NCBI RefSeq assembly: GCF_009389715.1
Contig: NW_024067980.1
Coordinates: 124,001-188,000, forward strand
Direction: 5' to 3'
Length of the DNA stretch: 64,000 nucleotides
From: Phoenix dactylifera
Lineage: Eukaryota > Streptophyta > Magnoliopsida > Arecales > Arecaceae
Shown: positions 1-16,207 of the stretch, piece by piece
Position numbering within the stretch: position 1 is the stretch's first letter
How the letters are laid out: every line of letters starts with the position of its first letter
The notes under the pieces: generated by a model
Told to the model about the DNA's origin: nothing
The model's database searches: none
The model's input: only the letters and a program-made list of their open reading frames with translations
Position numbers and translations under genes: made by a program

Positions 1-3000
1 GTGAAGGCCTTGTATGGAAAGAAACCAGATGACATGGGTAATGCAGAGTGGAAGGAATTGGAAGCTAAGGCTGTTTCAAATATACGACTTTGTCTGGCTG
101 ATGACGTGATGTATTATGTCATGGACGAGGAATCGCCGGCAGCAATTTGGTCAAAATTGGAGAGTCGGTACATGTCCAAGTCGTTGACGAACAAGCTCTA
201 TCTTAAGCAGAAACTGTACGGTCTTAAGATGATAGAGGGTGCTGATTTAAGCCAACATATCAACGTATTCAATCAGATTATCAGTGATTTGCAGCAAGTT
301 GATGTGAAGTTCGAAGACGAAGACAAAGCATTGATGTTATTGCATTCTTTACCTGCTTCTCCTACGTACGAAAATTTGGTTACAACTCTGACGTGGGGAA
401 AGGAGACCCTAGAGTTAGAGGACGTCATTGGAGCCTTGTTAGGTTTTCATCAAAGGAAGAAAGCCAGTGCTGAGAGTTCTCAGGGAGAAGGTTTAGTGGT
501 GAAGGGTAACCAGGAGCGTGGAAGAAGCAACACAAGGAATGGATCAAATCGCAGTAAATCCCGGTCTAAATCCAGGAAAAAGAAGAGCATAACGTGCTAC
601 AAGTGTGGAAAACAGGGTCACATAAAGCGAAATTGTCCTGAGAAAAAGAAGGGTAAAGATGATGACAGATCTGAAGGGTCCAAGTCTGCAAATATAGTGA
701 AAGAAGACACAGAGAGCAGTGACGGTGATATACTTTCAGTTTCGTCCAGTTCAGATCATCTCGCGGATTCTTGGATTCTAGATTCAGCATGTTCGTATCA
801 CATGACGCCCAATAAAGATTGGTTTGATACCTACAGATTAGTTAATTCTGGTTCTGTTTTGATGGGTAATAATGCATCTTGCAGAGTCATTGGAATAGGG
901 AATATCAGAATTACTATGTTTGATGGTGTGGTTAGAACGTTGTGTGATGTTAGACATGTTCCAGATTTGAGAAAGAATCTAATTTCATTGGGTAGCTTAG
1001 ACTCTAACGGGTTTTGTTACAAGTCTCAAGGTGGAGTAATGAAGGTTAGTAGAGGTGCTATGACAGTGATGAAGGGGCAGAAAGTAGCAGGAAACATCTA
1101 CAGGTTGATAGGGACTACTGTTGTAGGTGGAGTTGCTGCTGCAGAATCTGAGTCTGATAATACAGTCTTGTGGCATATGCGTTTGGGTCATATGAGTGAA
1201 CGTGGTATGCTGGAATTGCATAAAAGAAATTTTCTGAAGGGTGTTAAAACTTGCAAACTGGATTTCTGCAAGTATTGTGTTCTTGGAAAACAGAACAAGG
1301 TTCAATTCAGGACTGCCACGCACAAAACAGAGGGTATTCTTGACTATATTCATACAGATGTTTGGGGACCAGTCAGAGTAGCATCACGGGGTGGACATAC
1401 ATATTTCGTAACTTTTATTGATGATTTCTCGAGAAAGGTTTGGGTGTACTTCATGCAGCACAAGTCAGAAATGTTTGCCAAGTTCAAGTTGTGGAAAGCT
1501 GAAGTAGAGAATCAGACAGGGAGAAAGATCAAATGCCTCAGGTCAGACAATGGGACTGAGTACACAGATTCAAAGTTCATTGAGTTTTGTGAGCAGCATT
1601 GGATTAAGAGACACTTCACAGTACGCAAGACACCTCAGCAGAACGGTGTGGCGGAAAGGACGAACAGGACTATAGCTGAAAGAACACGGTGTCTCAGGTT
1701 AAATACAGGGCTTGCAAAGAACTTCTGGGCAGAGGCAGTGAATATGGCATGCTTCTTGATTAACAGGTCACCTAGGGCAGCACTAGATGGTAAGGTTGCA
1801 GAAGAGGTATGGACAGGTAATGAGGTAGACTACTCAAGTTTGAGAGTATTTGGATGTCCTGCCTATGTGCATATTCCTAGTGAGGAGAGGTCAAAGCTAG
1901 ACCCGAAGTCTAAACAGTGTATCTTTCTGGGGTATCAGAAAGGGGTGAAAGGGTACAAGCTTTGGGATTCGAAGGCAAACAAGGTGGTGATCAGCAGAGA
2001 TGTGGTTTTTGATGAGAAAGCCATGTTGAAAAGTACTCAAGAAGAAGAGAAGCAGATGCCAGAAAGTTGCACCAGCAATAAGCAGGTGATGCAGGTGGAG
2101 TTAGAGAGTTCTGTCAAAAAAAATAATGTTCAGGGTACAGAGACTTCTACCTCAGCCGATCAAGATCAACATAATATAACCACAGACAGACCCAAGCGTA
2201 CTATCAAGCCACCAACTAGGTATGGTTTTGAAGATTTGGTTTCCTATGCATTAATCACTAGCAGTGGAGATCCTACTACTTTTCAGGAGGCAGTACACAG
2301 TCAGGAGAAGAGTAAATGGATGGGTGCTATGATGGAGGAGATGGAATCTTTGAATAAAAATCAGACATGGAAGTTGGTGGAGCTTCCAAAGGGGAAGAGA
2401 GCGATAGGATGCAAGTGGGTGTTCAAGAAAAAGGAAGCAGTATCAGAAAAAGAAGGAAAAAAGTTCAAGGCACGTCTGGTAGCAAAGGGATACTCACAGA
2501 GAGCTGGGATTGACTATGATGAGATTTTCTCCCCAGTGGTCAGACACACTTCCATCAGGGTAGTGTTGGCATTGGTAGCACATTACAATATGGAGTTAGA
2601 GCAGATGGATGTAAAAACAGCTTTTCTTCATGGTGAGTTGGAGGAGCAGATTTACATGCAGCAGCCAGAAGGGTTTTCAGAACCTGGACAGGAGCACTTA
2701 GTCTGTAAATTGAGGAAGTCACTTTATGGGCTAAAGCAGTCTCCGAGGCAGTGGTACAAGCATTTTGACTCCTATATGATTCGGATTGGCTACAGAAGAT
2801 GTGAGTATGACTGTTGTGTTTATGTGAGGAGCCTTGATGATGGTTCTTTTATTTTTCTGTTACTGTATGTGGATGACATGCTGATTGCTGCGAAGAGTAT
2901 AAATGAAGTCAACAAGTTGAAGACTTTGTTGAGTAGAGAGTTTGACATGAAGGATTTGGGCGCGGCCAAGAAGATTCTTGGGATGGAGATTCGCAGGGAC

Positions 3001-3837
3001 AGAGATTCCAGGAAATTGTGGTTATCTCAGGGTAGTTATATACAAAAGGTGTTGGAGAGGTTCAGCATGGGTAATGCGAAGCCAGTGAGCACACCTTTAG
3101 CGAATCATTTCAGATTGTCTACCTCACAGTGCCCAAAGACAGAAAAAGAAATTGAAGACATGTCAAAGGTTCCATATGCTAGTGCAGTGGGGTGTCTGAT
3201 GTATGCTATGGTTTGTACTAGGCCGAATTTAGCGCATGCAGTTAGTGCAGTGAGCAAGTTAATGGCGAATCCAGGAAGACAGCATTGGGATGCAGTCAAG
3301 TGGATTTTCAGATACTTGAGGAGTACTACAGACCATGGTATCATGTTTGTCAGACAGCAGGATGATCCTTCAGTCGTGGGGTATGTTGATGCAGATTATG
3401 CAGGGGACTTGGATGACAGGAGGTCGACTACAGGCTATGTATTCACTCTTGCAGGAGGGCCTATCAGTTGGAGGTCCATGGTACAGTCTCTAGTTGCACT
3501 ATCTACGACTGAGTCAGAGTATATGGCAGTGGCTGAGGCTGCCAAGGAAGCATTGTGGTTAACGGGATTAGTCAAGGAGCTGGGTGTTCAGCAAGGTGGA
3601 GTTCAGTTGCATTGTGACAGTCAGAGTGCGATCTATTTGGCGAAGAACCAGGTGTATCATGCGAGAACCAAGCACATAGATGTGAGGTATCACAAGATCA
3701 GGGAGTTGGTTTCTTCCGGTGACATATTGCTTGAGAAAGTTTACACTTCTGAAAATGCAGCAGATATATTGACAAAACCCGTTACTGCAGACAAGTTCAA
3801 GCATTGCTTGGACTTGGTTAACATCTCTAGGTGCTAG
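1..3837 (+). CDS. Copia gag-pol polyprotein, 5' partial
   Basis: A single open frame of 1278 codons runs from the window edge to a TAG stop. The first codon is GTG in mid-gene, so the true start is upstream. Gag (UBN2-like) fills about residues 1-150. A CCHC zinc knuckle occupies C199-C212. The aspartic protease has its catalytic aspartate at D261 in a Asp-Ser-Ala context, where DSG or DTG is commoner. Integrase has the HHCC zinc site (H392, H397, C423, C426) and the DDE triad D453, D516 and E552, with the expected 35-residue gap. Reverse transcriptase carries YVDD at 956-959. RNase H follows, with acidic residues near 1130-1132. The product copies element RNA and integrates the cDNA. No stop or frameshift is present, so all enzymes appear intact. 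The Copia class is certain; the lineage is inferred from similarity. Confidence 0.95.
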   Translation: MKALYGKKPDDMGNAEWKELEAKAVSNIRLCLADDVMYYVMDEESPAAIWSKLESRYMSKSLTNKLYLKQKLYGLKMIEGADLSQHINVFNQIISDLQQVDVKFEDEDKALMLLHSLPASPTYENLVTTLTWGKETLELEDVIGALLGFHQRKKASAESSQGEGLVVKGNQERGRSNTRNGSNRSKSRSKSRKKKSITCYKCGKQGHIKRNCPEKKKGKDDDRSEGSKSANIVKEDTESSDGDILSVSSSSDHLADSWILDSACSYHMTPNKDWFDTYRLVNSGSVLMGNNASCRVIGIGNIRITMFDGVVRTLCDVRHVPDLRKNLISLGSLDSNGFCYKSQGGVMKVSRGAMTVMKGQKVAGNIYRLIGTTVVGGVAAAESESDNTVLWHMRLGHMSERGMLELHKRNFLKGVKTCKLDFCKYCVLGKQNKVQFRTATHKTEGILDYIHTDVWGPVRVASRGGHTYFVTFIDDFSRKVWVYFMQHKSEMFAKFKLWKAEVENQTGRKIKCLRSDNGTEYTDSKFIEFCEQHWIKRHFTVRKTPQQNGVAERTNRTIAERTRCLRLNTGLAKNFWAEAVNMACFLINRSPRAALDGKVAEEVWTGNEVDYSSLRVFGCPAYVHIPSEERSKLDPKSKQCIFLGYQKGVKGYKLWDSKANKVVISRDVVFDEKAMLKSTQEEEKQMPESCTSNKQVMQVELESSVKKNNVQGTETSTSADQDQHNITTDRPKRTIKPPTRYGFEDLVSYALITSSGDPTTFQEAVHSQEKSKWMGAMMEEMESLNKNQTWKLVELPKGKRAIGCKWVFKKKEAVSEKEGKKFKARLVAKGYSQRAGIDYDEIFSPVVRHTSIRVVLALVAHYNMELEQMDVKTAFLHGELEEQIYMQQPEGFSEPGQEHLVCKLRKSLYGLKQSPRQWYKHFDSYMIRIGYRRCEYDCCVYVRSLDDGSFIFLLLYVDDMLIAAKSINEVNKLKTLLSREFDMKDLGAAKKILGMEIRRDRDSRKLWLSQGSYIQKVLERFSMGNAKPVSTPLANHFRLSTSQCPKTEKEIEDMSKVPYASAVGCLMYAMVCTRPNLAHAVSAVSKLMANPGRQHWDAVKWIFRYLRSTTDHGIMFVRQQDDPSVVGYVDADYAGDLDDRRSTTGYVFTLAGGPISWRSMVQSLVALSTTESEYMAVAEAAKEALWLTGLVKELGVQQGGVQLHCDSQSAIYLAKNQVYHARTKHIDVRYHKIRELVSSGDILLEKVYTSENAADILTKPVTADKFKHCLDLVNISRC

Positions 3838-3913
3838 AAAGGATGTGTTCCAACCTATCAGCGTCAGGTGGTATCCCAGGTTATTTTTTCTCCTAAGGGG
3901 TGAATATTCGCCA

Positions 3914-3923
3914 AGGTGGAGAT
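3914..3923 (+). other. Polypurine tract of the copia element
   Basis: The purine-rich stretch AAGGTGGAGA, with one T, directly abuts the TG that opens the 3' LTR. This is the position where plus-strand DNA synthesis is primed in LTR retrotransposons. The call rests on position and composition. Confidence 0.75.
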
Positions 3924-4283
3924 TGTTAGAATAAGTGGCTCATATTAAGTGGTATTCTTATTTGAGTGGTACACTGGTATTCTAACGGAGCGGAGCGAAG
4001 CGATGAGATATATTTATCTTTGGGATCTTTGGGATAATTATGTAATATTTTATTTTACCAGGGATGTTGATAGGGATTGGGACTCTAGGGTTAGGGTTTA
4101 GCTATAAATATCTTGTAACCCTTGTTATTTGGTGACAGTTGAAAGTTACGGTCGTTTCGCTCCCATGGACGTAGGCACATTGCCGAACCACGTAAATCTC
4201 TGTGTTATCTTCTTCTTCCTCTTCTTCTCTTAATTCTGTGCATTGTTCTGTTCGCCATTTTGGATCCTGTATTTTCCGCAACA
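3924..4283 (+). repeat. 3' LTR of the copia element (360 bp)
   Basis: The LTR starts TGTTAGAATAAG and ends TTCCGCAACA, giving the TGTT...AACA terminal inverted ends typical of Copia LTRs. It contains a TATA box (4103-4110) preceded by a telomere-repeat-like motif. The left boundary is fixed by the polypurine tract. The right boundary is the first AACA after the leader-like region and cannot be confirmed without the 5' LTR. Confidence 0.85.
4103..4110 (+). promoter_or_regulatory. LTR TATA box with upstream telobox-like motif
   Basis: TATAAATA lies in the middle of the LTR, as expected for the retrotransposon promoter. Immediately upstream, at about 4086-4100, AGGGTTAGGGTTTAG resembles two plant telomere repeat units (telobox). 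TATA function is inferred from position. Confidence 0.6.
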
Positions 4284-5041
4284 GGAGGTCTAGTACTGTA
4301 GAGTGGGGTATCAGATGTGTCTATATGGCCTATTAAATATGGTTTGATAGAAATACCCAGATTTTCGAGGATAGAAGGGTGCACCCAAGGACAGTGGTGG
4401 ACAGCGTATTACTTCATATTGTTGAGATCACTAGTATTATTGCAATAGTTTTATCTGGGTCGGCTAGGGATATCTGAGGCTCTCACTCAGCTTTTGCAGG
4501 GTCCAAAATTGTTTGTCTCCTAGGAGCCTCTACCCTCCGAGCTTTCTCAAGGTAAACTTTGATGACAGTGTTTTTGAGGATAGAAACATAGGAGAAGTGG
4601 GCTTTGTGATCAGAGATCATGACTCTATACTTGTCGCAACCGGAGGTCGGCGCATTTTTGACAAACAGAGCTGAGAGTTGCATTGGAGAGCATCACCTAT
4701 GCGAGGTTAGTTCTAAGTGCGGACAACATCTATCTTGAAGATGACTCAGCTACAATGATCGATTGAATTCAGATCCAGCACAATAATAACGACCGGCACT
4801 CGCTACTTCAGGATACTTGTAGGCTCTTGAGAGGGTTTGGCTCCTTTCGTGCCATTCATGTTTATTGGGAGGCGAATAGTGCTACTGACTGGGTCACTTC
4901 CTATGTTGCATATCATTTGGAAGGAATCTTCTGGGAGAGTCATGAGTCTGTTCCTTCCTCTCTCTGTTAACTTTTTTTTTCTGATCTTTCTAGGTGTTCT
5001 CATGCTCGCTCAGTGCGAGTCACTATTGTATCAAAAAAAAA
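4284..5041 (+). pseudogene. Degenerate LINE 3' end (RNase H-like region)
   Basis: Around 4548-4660 the plus strand reads as a LINE-type RNase H domain: VNFDDSV, then GFVIRDHDSILVATGG, ending in a stop. From about 4803 a second block reads GSFRAIHVYWEANSATDWV, the C-terminal part of the same domain. An A run ends the copy near 5041, after TTGTATC. Frames are broken several times. The same blocks recur at 28240-28600 and in other copies in this window. The stretch 4284-4490 is probably more of the same copy, which would mean the copia element landed in or beside it, but I cannot show that. Non-functional. Confidence 0.75.
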
Positions 5042-5097
5042 GCTACTGAGGAGGTGATAGGAGGATGGAACGTGGGAGAAGTTGGTGAAGCCAGCAG

Positions 5098-5485
5098 TTT
5101 TTTTTAGTATACCGAATCTATATACCAAACATAGATGAGTACAACCAAGAAAATCGTAGGCTAAGTGAGTGGGGCACGCCCGCCTGGTTTAGCCAAAATA
5201 AGTCTCCTGAGTGTTGCGCGCATAGGAGGCCACCCAGTCAGCATCTGTGTTGGATTCCTGATACACATGCGTGGCCCTAAAGGAGCCACAGTCCCGCACG
5301 ATCCTCCGTATGTCATATAGTAAGGACTGCCCAATCGACTCGAAGAGTCGCCCGCAGATCCCCTCAATTACCGTAGCCGAGTCATCCTTCAAATGGATGT
5401 ACTCCGCACCCAGCTTGGGTGTCGAGGTGGTGAGATGACATCGAATGTTCAAGCCCCTGGTTTTATTGTCGACAACTAGGCCCAA
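5098..5485 (-). pseudogene. LINE 3' tail, antisense, 5'-truncated
   Basis: On the minus strand, 5485 down to 5189 is open and reads as the C-terminal RNase H-like part of a plant LINE: HLKDDSATVIEGI, later GSFRATHVYQESNTDADWVA. A T run at 5098-5105 is the poly(A) tail seen from the other strand. It faces the preceding LINE tail, so two tails of one family meet nearly end to end. No clear target-site duplication was found. Non-functional remnant. Confidence 0.75.
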
Positions 5486-6219
5486 GTTCAGTCATTTATT
5501 AAATAGGTCAAAAAATTTAGGCCAGCTTGACCTCGCCACTCTAGCCAATCCTAGCCCATTCGAGCATGTGCTTAATCTATTGAGACAATGATTGCTTTGT
5601 TTCTTGATACCTTCGATTCTTTTATTATCAAGATAATTTGTATGATAATATCCATCCATGTACCTCAACGAAATTCTGCATCACATTGCCATGAGAAAGA
5701 TATGACAAGATATGAAGGTTATGCAATCAAATTAAGCAAATGAAGCTTTCGTGCATGTGTCAAAATTTTAAATCAAGTAGACAAATGTATCCATGGATGA
5801 AATAAAAAATCCTTAAGATGATCAGTTCCATCACTATTTTCAATATATCACTGAGTCGGTTATCTTATCCATCTCTTCAAGTGCAAAAGCGAATACTGAA
5901 TCAAGTTTAATATTCCTGTTTTTTGCCTGGACAAAATATCAAAATTTATATTGACTGTGAAGAAATAAAAGATGAGATGAATATATATGGATATGCAATA
6001 TGTGCTAAGAAACTCAATGCGGCTGGGGACTATTCCCTTTTTGAGTCTTGTCTGAAAACTAATGACAAGTTTTATTGCCAAATATTGGTAGTCAGAAAAG
6101 CCCATTGATGCAATAGTCAAAACCGTTGTGCTAATTTGCGACTCCACAAAGCAACAGTACTGGATTCATTCGAAGTACAAGATTTATACCATCTCCAGAA
6201 ATATGAGCTAAAAGATATT
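5486..6219. other. Intergenic, nothing recognised
   Basis: AT-rich sequence without convincing coding potential, RNA gene or repeat boundary. The short open frames here show no family resemblance. Confidence 0.5.
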
Positions 6220-6230
6220 TGATGCTATCT

Positions 6231-6651
6231 TTTTTTTTTTTTGAGTAAATTACAAGAATTTTATTGAGATTAGAGATAAAGTATACTTATATCCAACAAT
6301 TGAAAAATCTACACTTATCTTCTTGAGATTTATTTTTATCCAATACTTTAATTCGTAACTTAACAAAACATTAGTCAAGCCGTTAATCTTAAATGAGTCC
6401 CAATTGCCATTTCAGAATAAATTTTAAAAATAACCAAAATAATCTTAAATGACATAACAACCACCAAGGACATAAAAAGATGCGTGCATTCTTCTTCCCA
6501 TTCAAGAGCAATTTTGATTTTTCATATGAGATAAACGGCTTTAGTAACACCATAAATTTAATTGAAGATAAGTGTAGATTTTACAAACTATTGGACGTAA
6601 ATGTGATGGACCTAAACTTTAGGAAGAATTTTGTATTTTTTTTTTTGTAAA
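6231..6651. mobile_element. MITE with 11-bp target duplication (Mutator-like)
   Basis: The direct repeat TGATGCTATCT flanks this AT-rich element exactly (6220-6230 and 6652-6662). Inside are imperfect inverted repeats sharing AAAATCTACACTTATCTTC, at about 6304-6322 and, inverted, near 6562-6582, with related flanking sequence continuing towards each end. T-rich termini lie at both edges. There is no coding capacity. The target duplication length fits Mutator-like elements (8-11 bp). The superfamily is inferred. Confidence 0.8.
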
Positions 6652-6662
6652 TGATGCTATCT

Positions 6663-7731
6663 CCTTTACTGGCTTTGGGTACACTGAACTGGGATGACCA
6701 TGAATTGGTGTGGCAAATAAATGGCAAATGAGCCTTCTCCGCTGCATCTCTTCAAGGAAGACCGGAAAGCCCGGGCTCACCTTCCAAGTGCAACTAAGGC
6801 CTCTTCTACCCTGAGGAAGAGAAGGTGGAGGATATCGAGTTCATTTTTTTGAGGGGTGGGAGGAATAGAGGTGGTGGGCTAAGGGCCGGGGAGAGCGAAG
6901 GGAGATGATGTATACGGAAAACACTTCAAAGTATGCATGTTTTTTTAACACAAATTGGAGGCTACTTTGAGATTAGAAGCTTTCATGAGGAATCTACTAG
7001 TTTCATGGGTTGAAAATGGAATACTGAGCTAGGAACTAAAAATACTAAAGTTCTTTGTGGATGGTTGGACTGAAAATTCTATGAGATTCGTAGGTTGAGC
7101 TAGTATAACCAGCAAAATTATAGGATTACATGCTAGACTAGATCTATATTGGCTCGAATTTAATCTTTTAAAACTATAAATCAAATTTTTTTTAAATCTA
7201 TTCTATAATTTTTTTCTAACTTTCCAACAATATTTTTTTCAAGTGAAGAAATTATTGTCTATACAATATACACCAGTACAGCAGTACATCTGTTCATACA
7301 ATCAATCACAACTACTATAATTTCTCCCTCAAGTTCGAGTTAAGGTGTTGATTTCAAGCTTCAACTCTCAACAACCCCTTGTCTCAAAATAAAAAACTCT
7401 CACCAACCCCTGAAATATGAACACGTTGAACTGAAGAGAGAATTCAAACCAAGGAAGACCACTGGTCCAAACGAGAACTTCAGCGTAATTGACCACCAAT
7501 TACGAAAGAATTTCTACATCTCGTTGCTAGCATGAAGCACATATCTTGCAACGTGACACATGCCCAATATTAACCATGCAAACTGGTCGGTCAGCGAGCA
7601 GAGATGTAACGTGTTTCATGTTCATATCTCATGGTGTTTGTGGAGTCAATATAAAGGAAGAAGTTTGACACGCAAGTTCTTGTTTGAGGAGATCCAAAAG
7701 CCCTCATGAATTACAATGCCTTACATTTATG
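6663..7731. other. Intergenic, nothing recognised
   Basis: AT-rich sequence with T runs (7180-7240). No gene, RNA or bounded repeat could be supported. Confidence 0.45.
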
Positions 7732-8174
7732 TGTGACACCTAGTGCTATCATAATTTTGGACTTTACCCAAAATAGTTAGCAGAAAGATATTTTTTAGGT
7801 TACTTAGTCCTATATAATTTTCCAAGATCTTCTCGGCGAATAACCGATGTGAGACTAAACATACACCTGCACGAGTCCTTACATATTCTTCCCATTCAAA
7901 CTCCGTCAGACTAAGAGTTCAGATCCATTTAAATCTAATCTCAAGTACCACGATCAGCCTATGATCCTCCTCTATGAACTCGCGCTGCAATATCTCCAAA
8001 TCCACATAGGCTATGGGCCGAGCTCGCTCTGATACCATTTGTCACAATTTAATACCTCATCCAAAATGGCTAGCAAAAAAGTATTTTTTTGAGTTCTTTA
8101 ATTTTTTATAATTATTTAAATTTTTTTGACGAATAATTGATGAGAGACTAAATACACGTCCACACAGTTCATCA
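7732..8174 (-). mobile_element. TRIM (terminal-repeat retrotransposon in miniature)
   Basis: Two diverged direct repeats, 7732-7883 and 8040-8174, both start TGT(G/C)ACA, end in CA, and share blocks such as ATAGTTAGCA versus ATGGCTAGCA and CGAATAACCGATG versus CGAATAATTGATG. Between them is a 156-bp internal region. Next to the right repeat is GCTCTGATACCA (8026-8037), the reverse complement of the initiator-Met-tRNA primer site TGGTATCAGAGC. Next to the left repeat is TTCTTCCC, a polypurine tract seen in reverse. The element therefore lies on the minus strand. It has no coding capacity and must have been mobilised in trans. LTR divergence indicates an old copy; no clear target-site duplication remains. 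Confidence 0.8.
8026..8037 (-). other. Primer binding site for initiator Met tRNA (TRIM)
   Basis: Read on the minus strand this is TGGTATCAGAGC, complementary to the 3' end of initiator methionine tRNA, the standard primer of many plant LTR retrotransposons. It sits two bases from the adjacent LTR. Confidence 0.85.
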
Positions 8175-8987
8175 TAAATATATAGTGTTAAAATAACCCA
8201 TGTCGCCGTATAAAAAGGGATAGAGGTTTTTTCTAGGATGTCTCAGCTAACTCATTTCAGACCACGCTCTCGTGCCGCACGCCAATGAGTCAAAGAAGTC
8301 ACAATTGTTATATGGGATGTCGACTAATTGTGCGAGTCATGTCAGATGAAGTCCATCCAACTACCATATCACACTGGGGAACTAAACAGTAGTCTTACAC
8401 CGGCTCATATCATGGTGAACTGAAGACGATTTATATCAATATTTTTCGTTTTGGTAAAACATAAAAATGTTCCCTTTTTTTTTGGTAAAATACATAAAAA
8501 TCTTCCTCTAAAAGAATGTAATGTACATATTCCCTTTTTACATGAAAATTGGGTCAAAGTTGGATGACGTTTTTTATTAAGTTTCTGATGTCCCACATAT
8601 ATACTTTGATCTACCCACATATACAAGGAAAGATAATAAGAATCCTCCCAAAAATCTCGTCATCGCATTCTCTTTGCCAATACCACCTACTGCTCACATC
8701 ATAGATAATTATTTATTTATTTTTATACCTAAGTGTGTAACGATATAGATAAAGTACAAGATGATGTAGCTAATGGGGCCACAAGTTAAGTAGCGTTGTA
8801 TGTGGTGGATCACTATAGAGAGACTCTGTGGGTCACGAAGAGAAAGCTGCTTAGGACACTCTGCGATGTATTTTTTTATTTTTTTAAATATATCCATACT
8901 CAAAATATATGAAGTTTTGTTGCAGCAAAAAATAAAAAATAAAAAATAAAAATAAAAAGACAGTTCCTCGTTCATTGTTGGATCTAG

Positions 8988-8990
<3 letters not shown>
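8175..8990. other. Intergenic, nothing recognised
   Basis: AT-rich sequence with short A/T-run microsatellites near 8930-8960. No supportable gene. Confidence 0.45.

Positions 8991-8991
<1 letters not shown>

Positions 8992-9049
<58 letters not shown>
8992..9049. repeat. (TA)29 microsatellite
   Basis: A pure TA dinucleotide run of 58 bases, about 370 bp upstream of the thiolase start codon. It is likely to vary in length between individuals. Confidence 0.97.
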
Positions 9050-9051
<2 letters not shown>

Positions 9052-9382
9052 AGATTAGATCAATCACGCCTTATATTACGTTTTTTTTTATTGAAAAATA
9101 TTTGATGGATCAGATTCAGCAAATCAAATCCAAATCTCCGTGATGCCTTGGTCCGCTCGATATGGTCCATATAATAATTTCTTATTTATTTATTTTTTTA
9201 TTTTTTTTTATATAAGTTGGTTTATGATTGGACCGATCAACCGCTGAGCTGGTGGACCTGCTTACGTCGTCTCGTTTTGACCTCTGACCAAACTTCTTGT
9301 TTGTACTAAAATATATATTGACACTCCCCGTCTAAAGGGCGAGAGGGCAAGAGAGCAGGGGAACTAAATCCAATAGAGAGCG

Positions 9383-9386
<4 letters not shown>

Positions 9387-9416
<30 letters not shown>
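9387..9416 (+). repeat. (AG)15 repeat abutting the thiolase start codon
   Basis: Fifteen AG units end directly against the ATG at 9417, in the 5' leader. GA-rich leader repeats are common in plants and can bind GAGA-binding BBR/BPC proteins; that role here is inference. Confidence 0.95.

Positions 9417-16207
<6,791 letters not shown>

Larger units (their letters stand above)
1..4283 (+). mobile_element. Ty1/copia LTR retrotransposon, 5' end outside the window
   Basis: The element comprises a long gag-pol frame (1-3837), a short untranslated stretch, a polypurine tract and a 3' LTR (3924-4283). Protease, integrase, reverse transcriptase and RNase H come in that order, which is the Copia order; Gypsy elements carry integrase last. 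The gag and pol motifs resemble the Tnt1/Tork lineage. The 5' LTR, primer binding site and first few dozen gag codons lie left of the window, so neither LTR divergence nor the target-site duplication can be checked. The uninterrupted frame suggests a young insertion. Confidence 0.95.
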
